This document shows, one piece after another, positions 32,764 to 40,559 of a stretch of 64,000 nucleotides of DNA. The position numbers and the translations under genes are program-made. The notes beneath the pieces are model-generated. The model saw only the letters and a program-made list of their open reading frames with translations. It was not told where the DNA came from and ran no database searches. Numbering within the stretch: the stretch's first letter is position 1; every line of letters starts with the position of its first letter. Source of the stretch: Paenibacillus cymbidii (GTDB lineage: Bacteria > Bacillota > Bacilli > Paenibacillales > NBRC-103111); contig NZ_SHLX01000001.1 of NCBI RefSeq assembly GCF_004764705.1, positions 1-64,000 of the forward strand. Reading direction: 5' to 3'.

Positions 32764-34341
32764 ATGCGTGACGACATACTGTCCGAGAAAGCGCAGGACG
32801 AGGAAGAGTGGTTTTTGGAAGACGAGGCTGAGGAGTCGGGCTCCGCGCCAGCGGTGGCGACGGATTACTGGAAAATTATTATTGCCGACGACGAACCGGA
32901 AGTGCATCATGTCACGAGGCTCGTGCTGAGCGATTTTGAATTCGACGGCAAGAAGCTGCTGTTCCTTGGCGCGTCGTCGGCGCGCGAAGCGGAACGGATG
33001 CTCGAAGAGCACCGCGACACGGCGGTTATTTTGCTGGATGTCGTCATGGAAGAGGACGATTCCGGGCTCAAGTTGGTCAAATACATACGCGAACAGCTTC
33101 GCAACCACGCGATCCGGATCATTTTGCGCACCGGGCAGCCGGGCCAGGCGCCGGAGAAGCTGGTCATCATGGAATATGATATCAACGATTACAAAGAGAA
33201 GACCGAACTGACGAGCCAGAAGCTGTTCACGACGATCGTTGCCGCGCTGCGCTCGTACCGCGACATCAAAGTGATCGAAAGCAACAAAAACGGGCTGGAG
33301 GAAATTATCCAGGCGTCTTCGACGATCTTCGAGCTTCAATCGATGAAAAAATTTGCCTCCGGCGTGCTGACGCAGCTTACTTCGATCGTGCACCTGCACA
33401 AAAATGCGCTGCACTGCTCGCTGGCCGTGACCAAGGACGGGTCCGACATTTTCATTCTTGCGGCGAGCGGCGACTTTGTCGTGCCGGAAAGCCACAAGCT
33501 GCGCGATGTGGTCGACGATACGATTGCCGGCGATATCGAACGCTCGTTTACGGAGAAAACGAGCCATTTCTTCAATGACCGGCTCGTCATTTATGTGCAA
33601 AGCAAAACCGGCATCGAAAACGTGATTTATCTCAACGGCTTTCAGTCGCTAAGCGAGTGGGACCGCTACCTGATCGAAATTTACTGCACCAACGTCACGA
33701 TCGCTTTCGAGAACATTTACCTCAACCAAGAGATTGAAAATACGCAGAAAGAAATCATTTTTACGATGGGGGAAATAACGGAGACGCGGTCGAAGGAAAC
33801 CGGCTACCATGTCAAGCGGGTGGCCGAATATTCCCGGCTGCTCGCGCTGTCGTACGGATTGTCCGAGGAGGAAACGGAAACGCTCCGGCTCGCTTCCCCG
33901 ATGCACGACGTCGGCAAGGTGGGAATTCCGGACAGTATCTTGAACAAGCCGGGCAAGCTGAGCGACGAAGAGTTCGGGATCATGAAGTCGCATGCCGCGA
34001 TCGGCCACAGCATGCTGAAGCATTCGCAGATCAAGCTGCTGAACGCCGCGGCGACCATTGCCCATCAGCACCACGAACGGTACGACGGCAGCGGCTATCC
34101 GAACGGGCTGAAAGGGGAGGAAATCCACATTTTCGGCCGGATTACGGCGATCGCCGACGTGTTTGACGCACTCTGCAGCGAGCGGGTGTACAAGAAGGCG
34201 TGGGAGTTGCCGGATATCATCTCCTTGTTCCGGGAAGAGCGGGGGAAGCATTTTGATCCCGTGCTGGTCGACATTTTCCTGGCCAACCTCGACGCCATGG
34301 TGCGGATTCGCAACGAATATTCCGATGACAAGGTATTTTGA
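32764..34341 (+). CDS. Response regulator with REC, DUF3369 and HD-GYP (cyclic-di-GMP phosphodiesterase)
   Basis: This 525-residue protein has an acidic N-terminal extension and a receiver domain (about 40-165) with Asp92 in LLDVVMEEDD. A DUF3369 GAF-like domain (about 180-330) follows, then a complete HD-GYP domain: HD at 381-382, IPDSILNKPGKL, HHERYDGSGYP (YDGSGYP at 440-446) and IADVFDAL. HD-GYP domains hydrolyse cyclic di-GMP to pGpG or GMP. GAGGAGGG lies 7 nt before the ATG at 32764. It is the evident partner of the upstream kinase and would convert its signal into a second-messenger change. Confidence 0.94.
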   Translation: MRDDILSEKAQDEEEWFLEDEAEESGSAPAVATDYWKIIIADDEPEVHHVTRLVLSDFEFDGKKLLFLGASSAREAERMLEEHRDTAVILLDVVMEEDDSGLKLVKYIREQLRNHAIRIILRTGQPGQAPEKLVIMEYDINDYKEKTELTSQKLFTTIVAALRSYRDIKVIESNKNGLEEIIQASSTIFELQSMKKFASGVLTQLTSIVHLHKNALHCSLAVTKDGSDIFILAASGDFVVPESHKLRDVVDDTIAGDIERSFTEKTSHFFNDRLVIYVQSKTGIENVIYLNGFQSLSEWDRYLIEIYCTNVTIAFENIYLNQEIENTQKEIIFTMGEITETRSKETGYHVKRVAEYSRLLALSYGLSEEETETLRLASPMHDVGKVGIPDSILNKPGKLSDEEFGIMKSHAAIGHSMLKHSQIKLLNAAATIAHQHHERYDGSGYPNGLKGEEIHIFGRITAIADVFDALCSERVYKKAWELPDIISLFREERGKHFDPVLVDIFLANLDAMVRIRNEYSDDKVF

Positions 34342-34374
34342 CGCAAACAGCGGGTAAAGGAGAACAAGCTTATC

Positions 34375-35256
34375 ATGGTGGAACAAGGGCTGGAACGGAT
34401 GAACGGCGAAGCGGCAAGCTTTCGTCAGGGGGAAACGATTTTCCGCGAAGGCGAAACGGGCCGGCACATGTACGTGCTGACAGAAGGGGCGGTGGACATT
34501 TATATCCAATCGGGAGGAGCCCGCATTCCGGTTGCCAGGTTCGCGCCGGGCGACTTCTTCGGCGAAATGTCGTTGCTCGAAGGTTTGCCGCGCAGCGGCA
34601 CGGCGGTAGCGGCAGCGAACAGCAAGCTTGTTGTGCTTGACGAAGCTTCCTTCCGGAATCTTGTCTCGGAGGATAGCGCATTGGCGATGCGGATCATGAA
34701 ATCATTGTCGCAGCGGATTCGGAATCATAATCAGGAGCTTACCGAGCGCATCGGCAACGATCTTCAGGACGTTTCGGCGCATCTCGGCAACAACGCCTCC
34801 GGCATTCACCGGGGGATCGAAAATATCGCCGCGTCGGCGGCAGAAATCGAGATGAACGAAAAACGGCTTGCCGAAGAGGTCAAGGACGTGAAGCAGCTGT
34901 CGGAGCAGATCGTATCCACGCTCGGATTCCTGCAGCAGGTCGCCCGGCAAACTCACATCCTCGGGCTCAATGCCGGAATCGAAGCAGCCCGAAGCGGAGA
35001 ATTCGGGCGGGGCTTCCAGGTCATTGCCGAAGAAATACGTCACTTGTCCAAGCAGTCGAAGGAGAACGCGGAGAAAATATCGCTGCTCACCGAACAAATC
35101 GGCGGCAAAATCGCCCGCGTCGCCCAAGCGTCCGAGGACAGCGCCCGCCGAAGCATCGAACAAGCCGAGGCAACGCGGCAGATGGTCGAAGCAACGGGCG
35201 AGGTTACTCAATTGGCGCAGCGGCTCGAACAACTTTCCGAATCGTTACAAGCCTGA
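34375..35256 (+). CDS. Fusion of a cyclic-nucleotide-binding domain with an MCP signalling domain
   Basis: This is a 293-residue soluble protein. Residues about 12-120 form a CRP/cNMP-binding beta-roll (MYVLTEGAVDIYIQSGG; GDFFGEMSLLEGLPRSGTAV, the phosphate-binding cassette). Residues about 125-290 are a methyl-accepting-chemotaxis-type signalling coiled coil. Its hairpin tip is short, around TLGFLQQVARQTHILGLNAG and IEAARSGEFGRGFQVIAEEI. No transmembrane segment or DNA-binding domain exists. It would read a cyclic (di)nucleotide and signal to CheA/CheW. It follows the HD-GYP gene by 33 nt with AAAGGAGA upstream. Confidence 0.88.
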   Translation: MVEQGLERMNGEAASFRQGETIFREGETGRHMYVLTEGAVDIYIQSGGARIPVARFAPGDFFGEMSLLEGLPRSGTAVAAANSKLVVLDEASFRNLVSEDSALAMRIMKSLSQRIRNHNQELTERIGNDLQDVSAHLGNNASGIHRGIENIAASAAEIEMNEKRLAEEVKDVKQLSEQIVSTLGFLQQVARQTHILGLNAGIEAARSGEFGRGFQVIAEEIRHLSKQSKENAEKISLLTEQIGGKIARVAQASEDSARRSIEQAEATRQMVEATGEVTQLAQRLEQLSESLQA

Positions 35257-35366
35257 CCGTTTGCATCATTGTGGGCGGCGACAGGCGGTGGTATCATAAG
35301 AGCGAAACACCATACATTTCGCCTGTTGACGCGAACGATCGGCCGGGCAAGCCGGAGGGGATGCGC

Positions 35367-37736
35367 ATGAAATGGATTGGGGACATTCGCTCGAAAAAAT
35401 ACTTTTTGCGTATTCTGCTGACGATTGCGGCGACGGTGGTCGCATTTTTGACCGTGTTTTTCGGCGTCACGTACGCCAAGTCGAAGTCCGCGGTCATGAA
35501 GCTGCAGCAGGAATCGGTGCGCAACGTGCTCGGCCAGGTCGATTACAACATCGACAATCTCGGTCAAATGGTCATCAACCTTGCCATTTCGTCCTTTGCC
35601 GACCGCAACATCACGACGTTGATGAACGCGCGCGAGCTGGAGACGTTCGAGCTTACCGGCAAACTCGAAACGATGGACAAAATCGTCGCTTCCAACTCCT
35701 ATTTGCATTCGCTGCTTGTTTATAACGGATTCAACGGCTGTTACTTTTCGACCGCCGATTCTTCGATGGTTTCCTGCGGCAACGGCCCGAGCTGGGCCGC
35801 CGCAGCGGAGAACAACGCGCTCGCGCGCTTCCTGCGGAGCGGCGAGCCCGTCGTCAAGCTGGAGCTGGTGCCGACCGACTACGATCCGAACAGCGGCATT
35901 GTGCGCTTGTTCTCCGTCTTCATGTACAAATCGCTGGACGCTTATCATTCCGGCGAAAGCTTGTTGATGCTGAACATCCGGCCGGAATGGCTGTTCGACA
36001 ACGTACGTACGATCAACACGCTCGGCGGCAACGACCAAACGCAGTTTTATATCATGAATGCGAACGGCCAGTTCTTTACGTCGGGCGAGCAGGGGCTGCC
36101 GGGCGAAACGATCCGTTCGGCGATTGCGGCGCGCATCCGCGATCACGGCGCGGGAACCGATTATTACTTGGCAACGCTCGATGGCGTGAAGTCGATTGTG
36201 ACGTTCAGCCGCTCGCAGACGAACGGCTTCAGCGTCATCAACATCCAGCCTTACGCGACGGTATTTGGCGCCATCGATACGATCAAACGTTTTTTTATCC
36301 TGATGCTCGGGTTGTTCGCCGCCTGTTCCATCGCCGTGTCGATCTGGTTCGCCGTCCGCCTGTATCGGCCGGTGCACAGCCTGCTCGACGCCATCCGTCC
36401 GGAAGGGCGGGGCGAGCCGCCGGGACCGGTCAAGGACGAGTTTCTGTTCATGTCGAATGTGTACCGGAAGACGCTGCTTGCGCTGGACGAGTTCCGCGAG
36501 AAGCAGCGGGTGAACCGGTCGATCGTGCACCATTACAAGCTGCGTCAGTTTTTTGCCGACAGCGAAGCTGTCGAGGCGGCGGAAGCGGAGCAACTGTTCG
36601 GACCTGCAACCGGTTCGGCGGAGCTTGGCGAAGCCGGCGCGCGTTACGGCGTCATCGTGCTCAAGTTCGACGATTACCGTTCGTTCTGTACGATGCGCAA
36701 GCAAGCGGAGCAGCAGCTCATCCGGTTCGCCGTGACGAACGTGTGCAACGAGATCGTCGGCCGGTCGTTCGCCGGGCAAGCGGTCGACATGCGCGGCGAT
36801 CATTGCGCCGCCATCGTGCGTTTGCCGGAAGGCGCCGACTGGATGCCGACGGTCGCCGGCATGATGGAGGAACTGCAGCAGGTGATGGCGTCTTACTATC
36901 ACATTTCGTTGACTGCGGTGATTAGCGAAACGTACGGCGATCTTCGGCAAACGTCGGCCGTTTATGCCCGAACGGAAGAAAGCGCGCTCTATCGGCTCCT
37001 GCTTGGCAAACGAGCGATTATCGCGCCCGCCGACATCGCCCGCCTGCGGCAAGAATCGGCGGAGCGGGTGCCGCTTCCCGCCGATGCGGAGCGCAGGCTG
37101 GCGGAGCATATTCGCGCCGGCGACTTGCCGGCGATCGAGGCGAAGCTGAGCGCCATATTCGAGCAATTGGCCAAACACGATTACGATTCGGCGGTCAACG
37201 CCATTCTGCACGTCATCGTCGTCGCCAATCAAACGGTGCACGACATCAATCGGCTGACCCCCGACGCGGGACGGGCCGCGATCGATATGAAAGCGTTTCA
37301 GATGGTGTTCGAGCAGGAAACGCTCGACGACGTGTTCCGCCAGCTCATGCGAATGTTTGGCGGCATCGCCGGGCAGCGGACGAGCGACAAGGCAGTCCGG
37401 CAGGATGTGCTTGTCGACACGATGAAGGAAATTGTGGAAGCGCACTATATTGAGCCGGAGATGGGCCTTGCTTTTATCGCCGAGAGCATGCGCATGACCC
37501 CGGCCTATGTCGGCCGGCTGTTCAAAAAAATCGAGCAGGTGTCGCTGATCGATTACATTCACGAAGTCCGGATGAAGCATGCGATTGTTTTGCTGCAGAA
37601 CGAATCGTACAGTGTAGCGGAAATCATGCGCAAGGTCGGCTACTCGAACGAAAGCCATTTCTTTAAGCTGTTCAAGCGCAAAACCGGCGTAACGCCGAAC
37701 GAGTACCGCAAGAAAGGGTTATACCTGCTGCCGTAA
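35367..37736 (+). CDS. Membrane-bound AraC-family regulator (YesN/YtdP-like), cassette 1
   Basis: This 789-residue protein has two transmembrane helices (about 15-35 and 305-325) flanking an extracellular sensor. A cytoplasmic region and a C-terminal AraC double helix-turn-helix (LAFIAESMRMTPAYVGRLFKK; VAEIMRKVGYSNESHFFKLFKRK) follow. This architecture is typical of Paenibacillaceae regulators beside LplABC-type sugar importers, and activates them in response to an external carbohydrate. GGAGGGG lies 6 nt before the ATG at 35367. A terminator and about 830 nt of repeats separate it from its presumed targets at 38616-42080. Confidence 0.93.
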   Translation: MKWIGDIRSKKYFLRILLTIAATVVAFLTVFFGVTYAKSKSAVMKLQQESVRNVLGQVDYNIDNLGQMVINLAISSFADRNITTLMNARELETFELTGKLETMDKIVASNSYLHSLLVYNGFNGCYFSTADSSMVSCGNGPSWAAAAENNALARFLRSGEPVVKLELVPTDYDPNSGIVRLFSVFMYKSLDAYHSGESLLMLNIRPEWLFDNVRTINTLGGNDQTQFYIMNANGQFFTSGEQGLPGETIRSAIAARIRDHGAGTDYYLATLDGVKSIVTFSRSQTNGFSVINIQPYATVFGAIDTIKRFFILMLGLFAACSIAVSIWFAVRLYRPVHSLLDAIRPEGRGEPPGPVKDEFLFMSNVYRKTLLALDEFREKQRVNRSIVHHYKLRQFFADSEAVEAAEAEQLFGPATGSAELGEAGARYGVIVLKFDDYRSFCTMRKQAEQQLIRFAVTNVCNEIVGRSFAGQAVDMRGDHCAAIVRLPEGADWMPTVAGMMEELQQVMASYYHISLTAVISETYGDLRQTSAVYARTEESALYRLLLGKRAIIAPADIARLRQESAERVPLPADAERRLAEHIRAGDLPAIEAKLSAIFEQLAKHDYDSAVNAILHVIVVANQTVHDINRLTPDAGRAAIDMKAFQMVFEQETLDDVFRQLMRMFGGIAGQRTSDKAVRQDVLVDTMKEIVEAHYIEPEMGLAFIAESMRMTPAYVGRLFKKIEQVSLIDYIHEVRMKHAIVLLQNESYSVAEIMRKVGYSNESHFFKLFKRKTGVTPNEYRKKGLYLLP

Positions 37737-37750
37737 AAGCAGGCAAACGG

Positions 37751-37786
37751 AAAGACTGGTCGTCCATAGGGCGCCGGTCTTTTTTT
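37751..37786 (+). terminator. Intrinsic terminator after the AraC regulator
   Basis: AAAGACTGG (37751-37759) pairs with CCGGTCTTT (from 37774) with one G-U pair and runs into seven further T residues. Confidence 0.8.
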
Positions 37787-37815
37787 GATTTTGGCCGCGG
37801 GACAGGAAAGCAACG

Positions 37816-37971
37816 TTTCACACTCTGGCCGCTGCGCGGAAGGGTTGCTCCTCCGATCGCTTCTTGTTTTCGGATGGTCGGAATCCACGAGGCCAAGGTA
37901 ACCATCCGAAAACAAAGGCGAACGCTAACGCTTCTCCAAAGCAACCTTTCCGCTCCGCTACTTGTGTGAAG
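37816..37971. repeat. Large palindromic repeat, inverted copy
   Basis: TTTCACAC (37816-37823) pairs with GTGTGAA (37964-37970), GCGGAAGGGTTGC with GCAACCTTTCCGC, and CGGATGG with CCATCCG. The core GATCGCTTCTTGTTTTCGGAT relates it, in reverse orientation, to the elements at 322-670 and 38310-38470. Confidence 0.7.
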
Positions 37972-38016
37972 GAAGCTTCTTATTACGGCCGCGGCATCAT
38001 GTCGGGGCGGGGAATC

Positions 38017-38208
38017 AAATAGCCAATGAAAAATGGCTTATTTGCTCCATTTCGCCTCCCTCGTCGGAAATAGCCAGTGAAAACACTGGCTATCTCAACC
38101 CTGGAGCCCGAAAATCGACCATTTCAAAGAAATAGCCAGTGATTTCACTGGCTATTTCGGAGAGGCAGCCCGTTTTTAGCGAAATAGGCCATAAAACATG
38201 GCCTATTT
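38017..38208. repeat. Cluster of four short AAATAGCCA-type hairpins
   Basis: Four consecutive hairpins share the stem AAATAGCC(A)..(T)GGCTATTT: 38017-38043, 38070-38093, 38130-38157 (AAATAGCCAGTGA against TCACTGGCTATTT, perfect) and 38182-38208 (AAATAGGCCAT against ATGGCCTATTT). The last ends in a T-run and could terminate transcription. Related sequences lie at 27518 and 52606, both at pseudogene ends. Confidence 0.8.
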
Positions 38209-38309
38209 TTTGGGACGCTTGATCGGAGCGGCACGAAAGCAAATTTGTTTAGTTGGCGGAGGGGAGAATGCCGCGTTTGGTGCAAGGTGTCTGCTTGGCG
38301 ATGTTTAAA

Positions 38310-38470
38310 ACGGGGCGAGGGGGAGAGCGGGGGTTGGGATGGAGAAGCGACAGCGTTCGCCTTTGTTTTCCGGATTCCCCCTTGGCCTGATCGTTCGAAG
38401 AATCCGGAAAAAAAGAAGCGATCGGAATCCCAACCCCCGCGCGCAGCGGGAGCCGATTTCGCCGAATCCC
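38310..38470. repeat. Large palindromic repeat, further copy
   Basis: CGGGGGTTGGGAT (38328-38340) is perfectly complementary to ATCCCAACCCCCG (38427-38439), and CCGGATTC (38370-38377) to GAATCCGG (38400-38407). The order of elements matches the copies at 322-670. Nothing else coding-like is seen between 37790 and 38490. Confidence 0.75.
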
Positions 38471-38490
38471 TGCCTGTTTGGCGGTTTTTC

Positions 38491-38563
38491 TGTGCACAAT
38501 CGCACAGTAGGACGAAAACTACAGTCCCGTTTCCATAGTGAAAGCCGATTTGCACAGTAGGAA
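38491..38563 (+). promoter_or_regulatory. Candidate activator sites upstream of sugar importer 1
   Basis: GCACAGTAGGA occurs at 38503-38513 and 38553-38563, exactly 50 bp apart. The first copy is part of the dyad CTGTGC..GCACAG (38491-38508). Direct repeats of this type suit AraC-family activators. A TATACT lies shortly downstream (about 38581), without a clear -35, as expected for an activated promoter. Confidence 0.5.
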
Positions 38564-38615
38564 ACAGCCGGTCCGCTCCCTATACTGTGGTTACAAACGC
38601 AGCCGGGAGGGGCAT

Positions 38616-39536
38616 ATGGGCAAACTGATGGAGGAGTGGAAGCGGTTCCGCCGGAACCGGGAACTGTTCGTGCTTTCGCTGCCGATGCTGGGATTCAAAT
38701 TTATTTTTTCTTACTTGCCTTTGCTCGGGCTCGTCATCGCCTTCAAGAAATTCAATTACGCCAAAGGCATCTGGGGCAGCGACTGGATCGGCTTCGCCAA
38801 CTTCCGCTTCTTCTTCGCGTCGAACAATGCGTTTCGCGTCACCCGCAACACGATTTTGTACAACATGAGTTTTATCGTACTGACAACGACGATTGCGGTC
38901 GGACTGGCGATCCTGATGAACGAGCTGGCGCGCAGATGGCTCAAGGTGTACCAGACGGCGCTGTTCCTGCCCTACTTCCTGTCCTGGGTCGTCGTCAGCT
39001 ACGTGACCCTGGCGCTGCTGGACCGCGAGCACGGTTTCCTCAACCAACTGCTTGCTTCTTTCGACATGAAGGAAATGGACTGGTACAGAAGCCCGCGCGT
39101 ATGGCCGTTCATCATTGTGCTCGTGCAGCTGTGGAAAACGGTCGGCTTCTCCACGCTGATTTATTTTGCCGGCATCATCGGCATCGATCCGAGCTATTAC
39201 GAGGCGGCGCGCATCGACGGCGCTTCCAAATGGCAAACGATCCGCAACATCACGATTCCGCTGCTGACGCCGCTCATCGTCATTTTGTTCGTCGTGGCGG
39301 TCGGCAACGTGTTCCGCGCCGATTTCGGCTTGTTCTACTTCGTGCCGAACGACGTCAGCTTCCTGTACCCGACAACCGACGTCATCGATACGTATGTGTA
39401 CCGTTCGCTGCGGGTCGTCGGCGATTTGGGCATGTCGTCCGCGGTTGGTCTGTATCAGTCGGTCGTCGGCTTCGTGCTCGTCGTGGCGGCGAATGCGGCG
39501 ATCAAACGAATCAACGCCGACAACTCATTGTGGTGA
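38616..39536 (+). CDS. Carbohydrate ABC transporter permease, LplB type (importer 1)
   Basis: This 306-residue protein has six predicted transmembrane helices and the EAA loop (YYEAARIDGASKWQTIRNIT) of binding-protein-dependent sugar permeases. It belongs to the YteP/LplB branch typical of Paenibacillus oligosaccharide uptake. GGAGGGG precedes the ATG at 38616. It forms a heterodimer with the next gene. No ATPase gene is present in the cassette, so a shared MsmX-like ATPase elsewhere is expected. Confidence 0.94.
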   Translation: MGKLMEEWKRFRRNRELFVLSLPMLGFKFIFSYLPLLGLVIAFKKFNYAKGIWGSDWIGFANFRFFFASNNAFRVTRNTILYNMSFIVLTTTIAVGLAILMNELARRWLKVYQTALFLPYFLSWVVVSYVTLALLDREHGFLNQLLASFDMKEMDWYRSPRVWPFIIVLVQLWKTVGFSTLIYFAGIIGIDPSYYEAARIDGASKWQTIRNITIPLLTPLIVILFVVAVGNVFRADFGLFYFVPNDVSFLYPTTDVIDTYVYRSLRVVGDLGMSSAVGLYQSVVGFVLVVAANAAIKRINADNSLW

Positions 39537-39555
39537 GAAAGGAGAAGGGAGTCGC

Positions 39556-40464
39556 ATGAATACCGTCATCGCCGCGGCGGAACGCGGAAAACGATGGGAC
39601 GTTTCCCATCTGGCGCTGCACCTGTTTTTTATCGCGTTGTGTTTGGCGATCGTTGTGCCGCTGGTGCTGGTCGTGTCGATTTCCGTTTCGGACGAGAAGC
39701 TGTTGCTGCAACACGGCTACCGGCTCATTCCGGAAACGTTCGATCTGAAAGCCTACCGGCTCATCCTGCAAAGTCCGGGCCAATTGCTGAACGCGTATGC
39801 GATCACAATTGCCGTGACGCTGCTCGGGACGGCGGCGGGATTGCTGATGACCGCACTTGGCGCTTATGTCATCTCGCGCAAGGACTATCGGTATCGCCGC
39901 ATCACTACCATATACGTGCTGTTCACGATGCTGTTCAACGGCGGCCTGGTGCCGTTCTACATTCTTGTGACGCAGTATTTGCACCTGAAGGACACGCTGT
40001 GGGCGTTGATTGTCCCCTATTTGCTCAATCCGTTCTACATCCTGATTATGAAAGGCTTTCTCGACAAGCTGCCGGGCGAACTGTACGAATCGGCCAAAAT
40101 CGACGGGGCGCGCGAAATGCGAATTTTCGCTTCGATCGTACTGCCGCTGGCGCTGCCGGCACTGGCAACGGTCGGGTTGTTCATCGCTTTTGCCTATTGG
40201 AACGACTGGTGGCTCGGCCTGCTGTTCGTTGACAGCCCCGGTCTGGTCCCGCTGCAGCTGCTGCTGTACCGGATCATGAATACGATCGAGTTTTTGACCA
40301 ATAACATCGGGGTGGCGGGCGTCGACATCGACTTGTCCTCGTTCCCGAACTTGTCGGCGCGGATGGCGATGGCGGTGCTAGCGGCGGGACCGATGATGTT
40401 CGTGTTCCCGTCCTTTCAGAAATATTTCGTCTCCGGGCTTACGGTCGGTTCGGTCAAAAGCTGA
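39556..40464 (+). CDS. Carbohydrate ABC transporter permease, LplC/YtcP type (importer 1)
   Basis: This 302-residue CUT1-type permease has the EAA loop (LYESAKIDGAREMRIFASIV) and about six helices. It is the partner of the LplB-type protein 19 nt upstream. GGAGAAGGGAG precedes the ATG at 39556. The C-terminal FQKYFVSGLTVGSVK is the usual end of this family. Confidence 0.94.
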   Translation: MNTVIAAAERGKRWDVSHLALHLFFIALCLAIVVPLVLVVSISVSDEKLLLQHGYRLIPETFDLKAYRLILQSPGQLLNAYAITIAVTLLGTAAGLLMTALGAYVISRKDYRYRRITTIYVLFTMLFNGGLVPFYILVTQYLHLKDTLWALIVPYLLNPFYILIMKGFLDKLPGELYESAKIDGAREMRIFASIVLPLALPALATVGLFIAFAYWNDWWLGLLFVDSPGLVPLQLLLYRIMNTIEFLTNNIGVAGVDIDLSSFPNLSARMAMAVLAAGPMMFVFPSFQKYFVSGLTVGSVKS

Positions 40465-40559
40465 GTCGACGGCATGGGTTGTACCGGAAGCGGTTCCGTG
40501 CGATGGACGCACCGCGAGCCGCTCCGTTTCATAAAAAACGTCAGGGAGGAATGGAATCA

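Noticed and set aside
35208..37658. An 816-codon antisense frame covering the AraC regulator
   Set aside because: The plus-strand protein has complete, recognisable domains. The antisense product is rich in His, Arg and Asp, as expected of a shadow of GC-rich coding sequence.
38017..38208. A CRISPR array, because of regularly repeated short sequence
   Set aside because: The units are individual hairpins of variable sequence and spacing (about 50-60 nt, without conserved full repeats). No cas gene is near.
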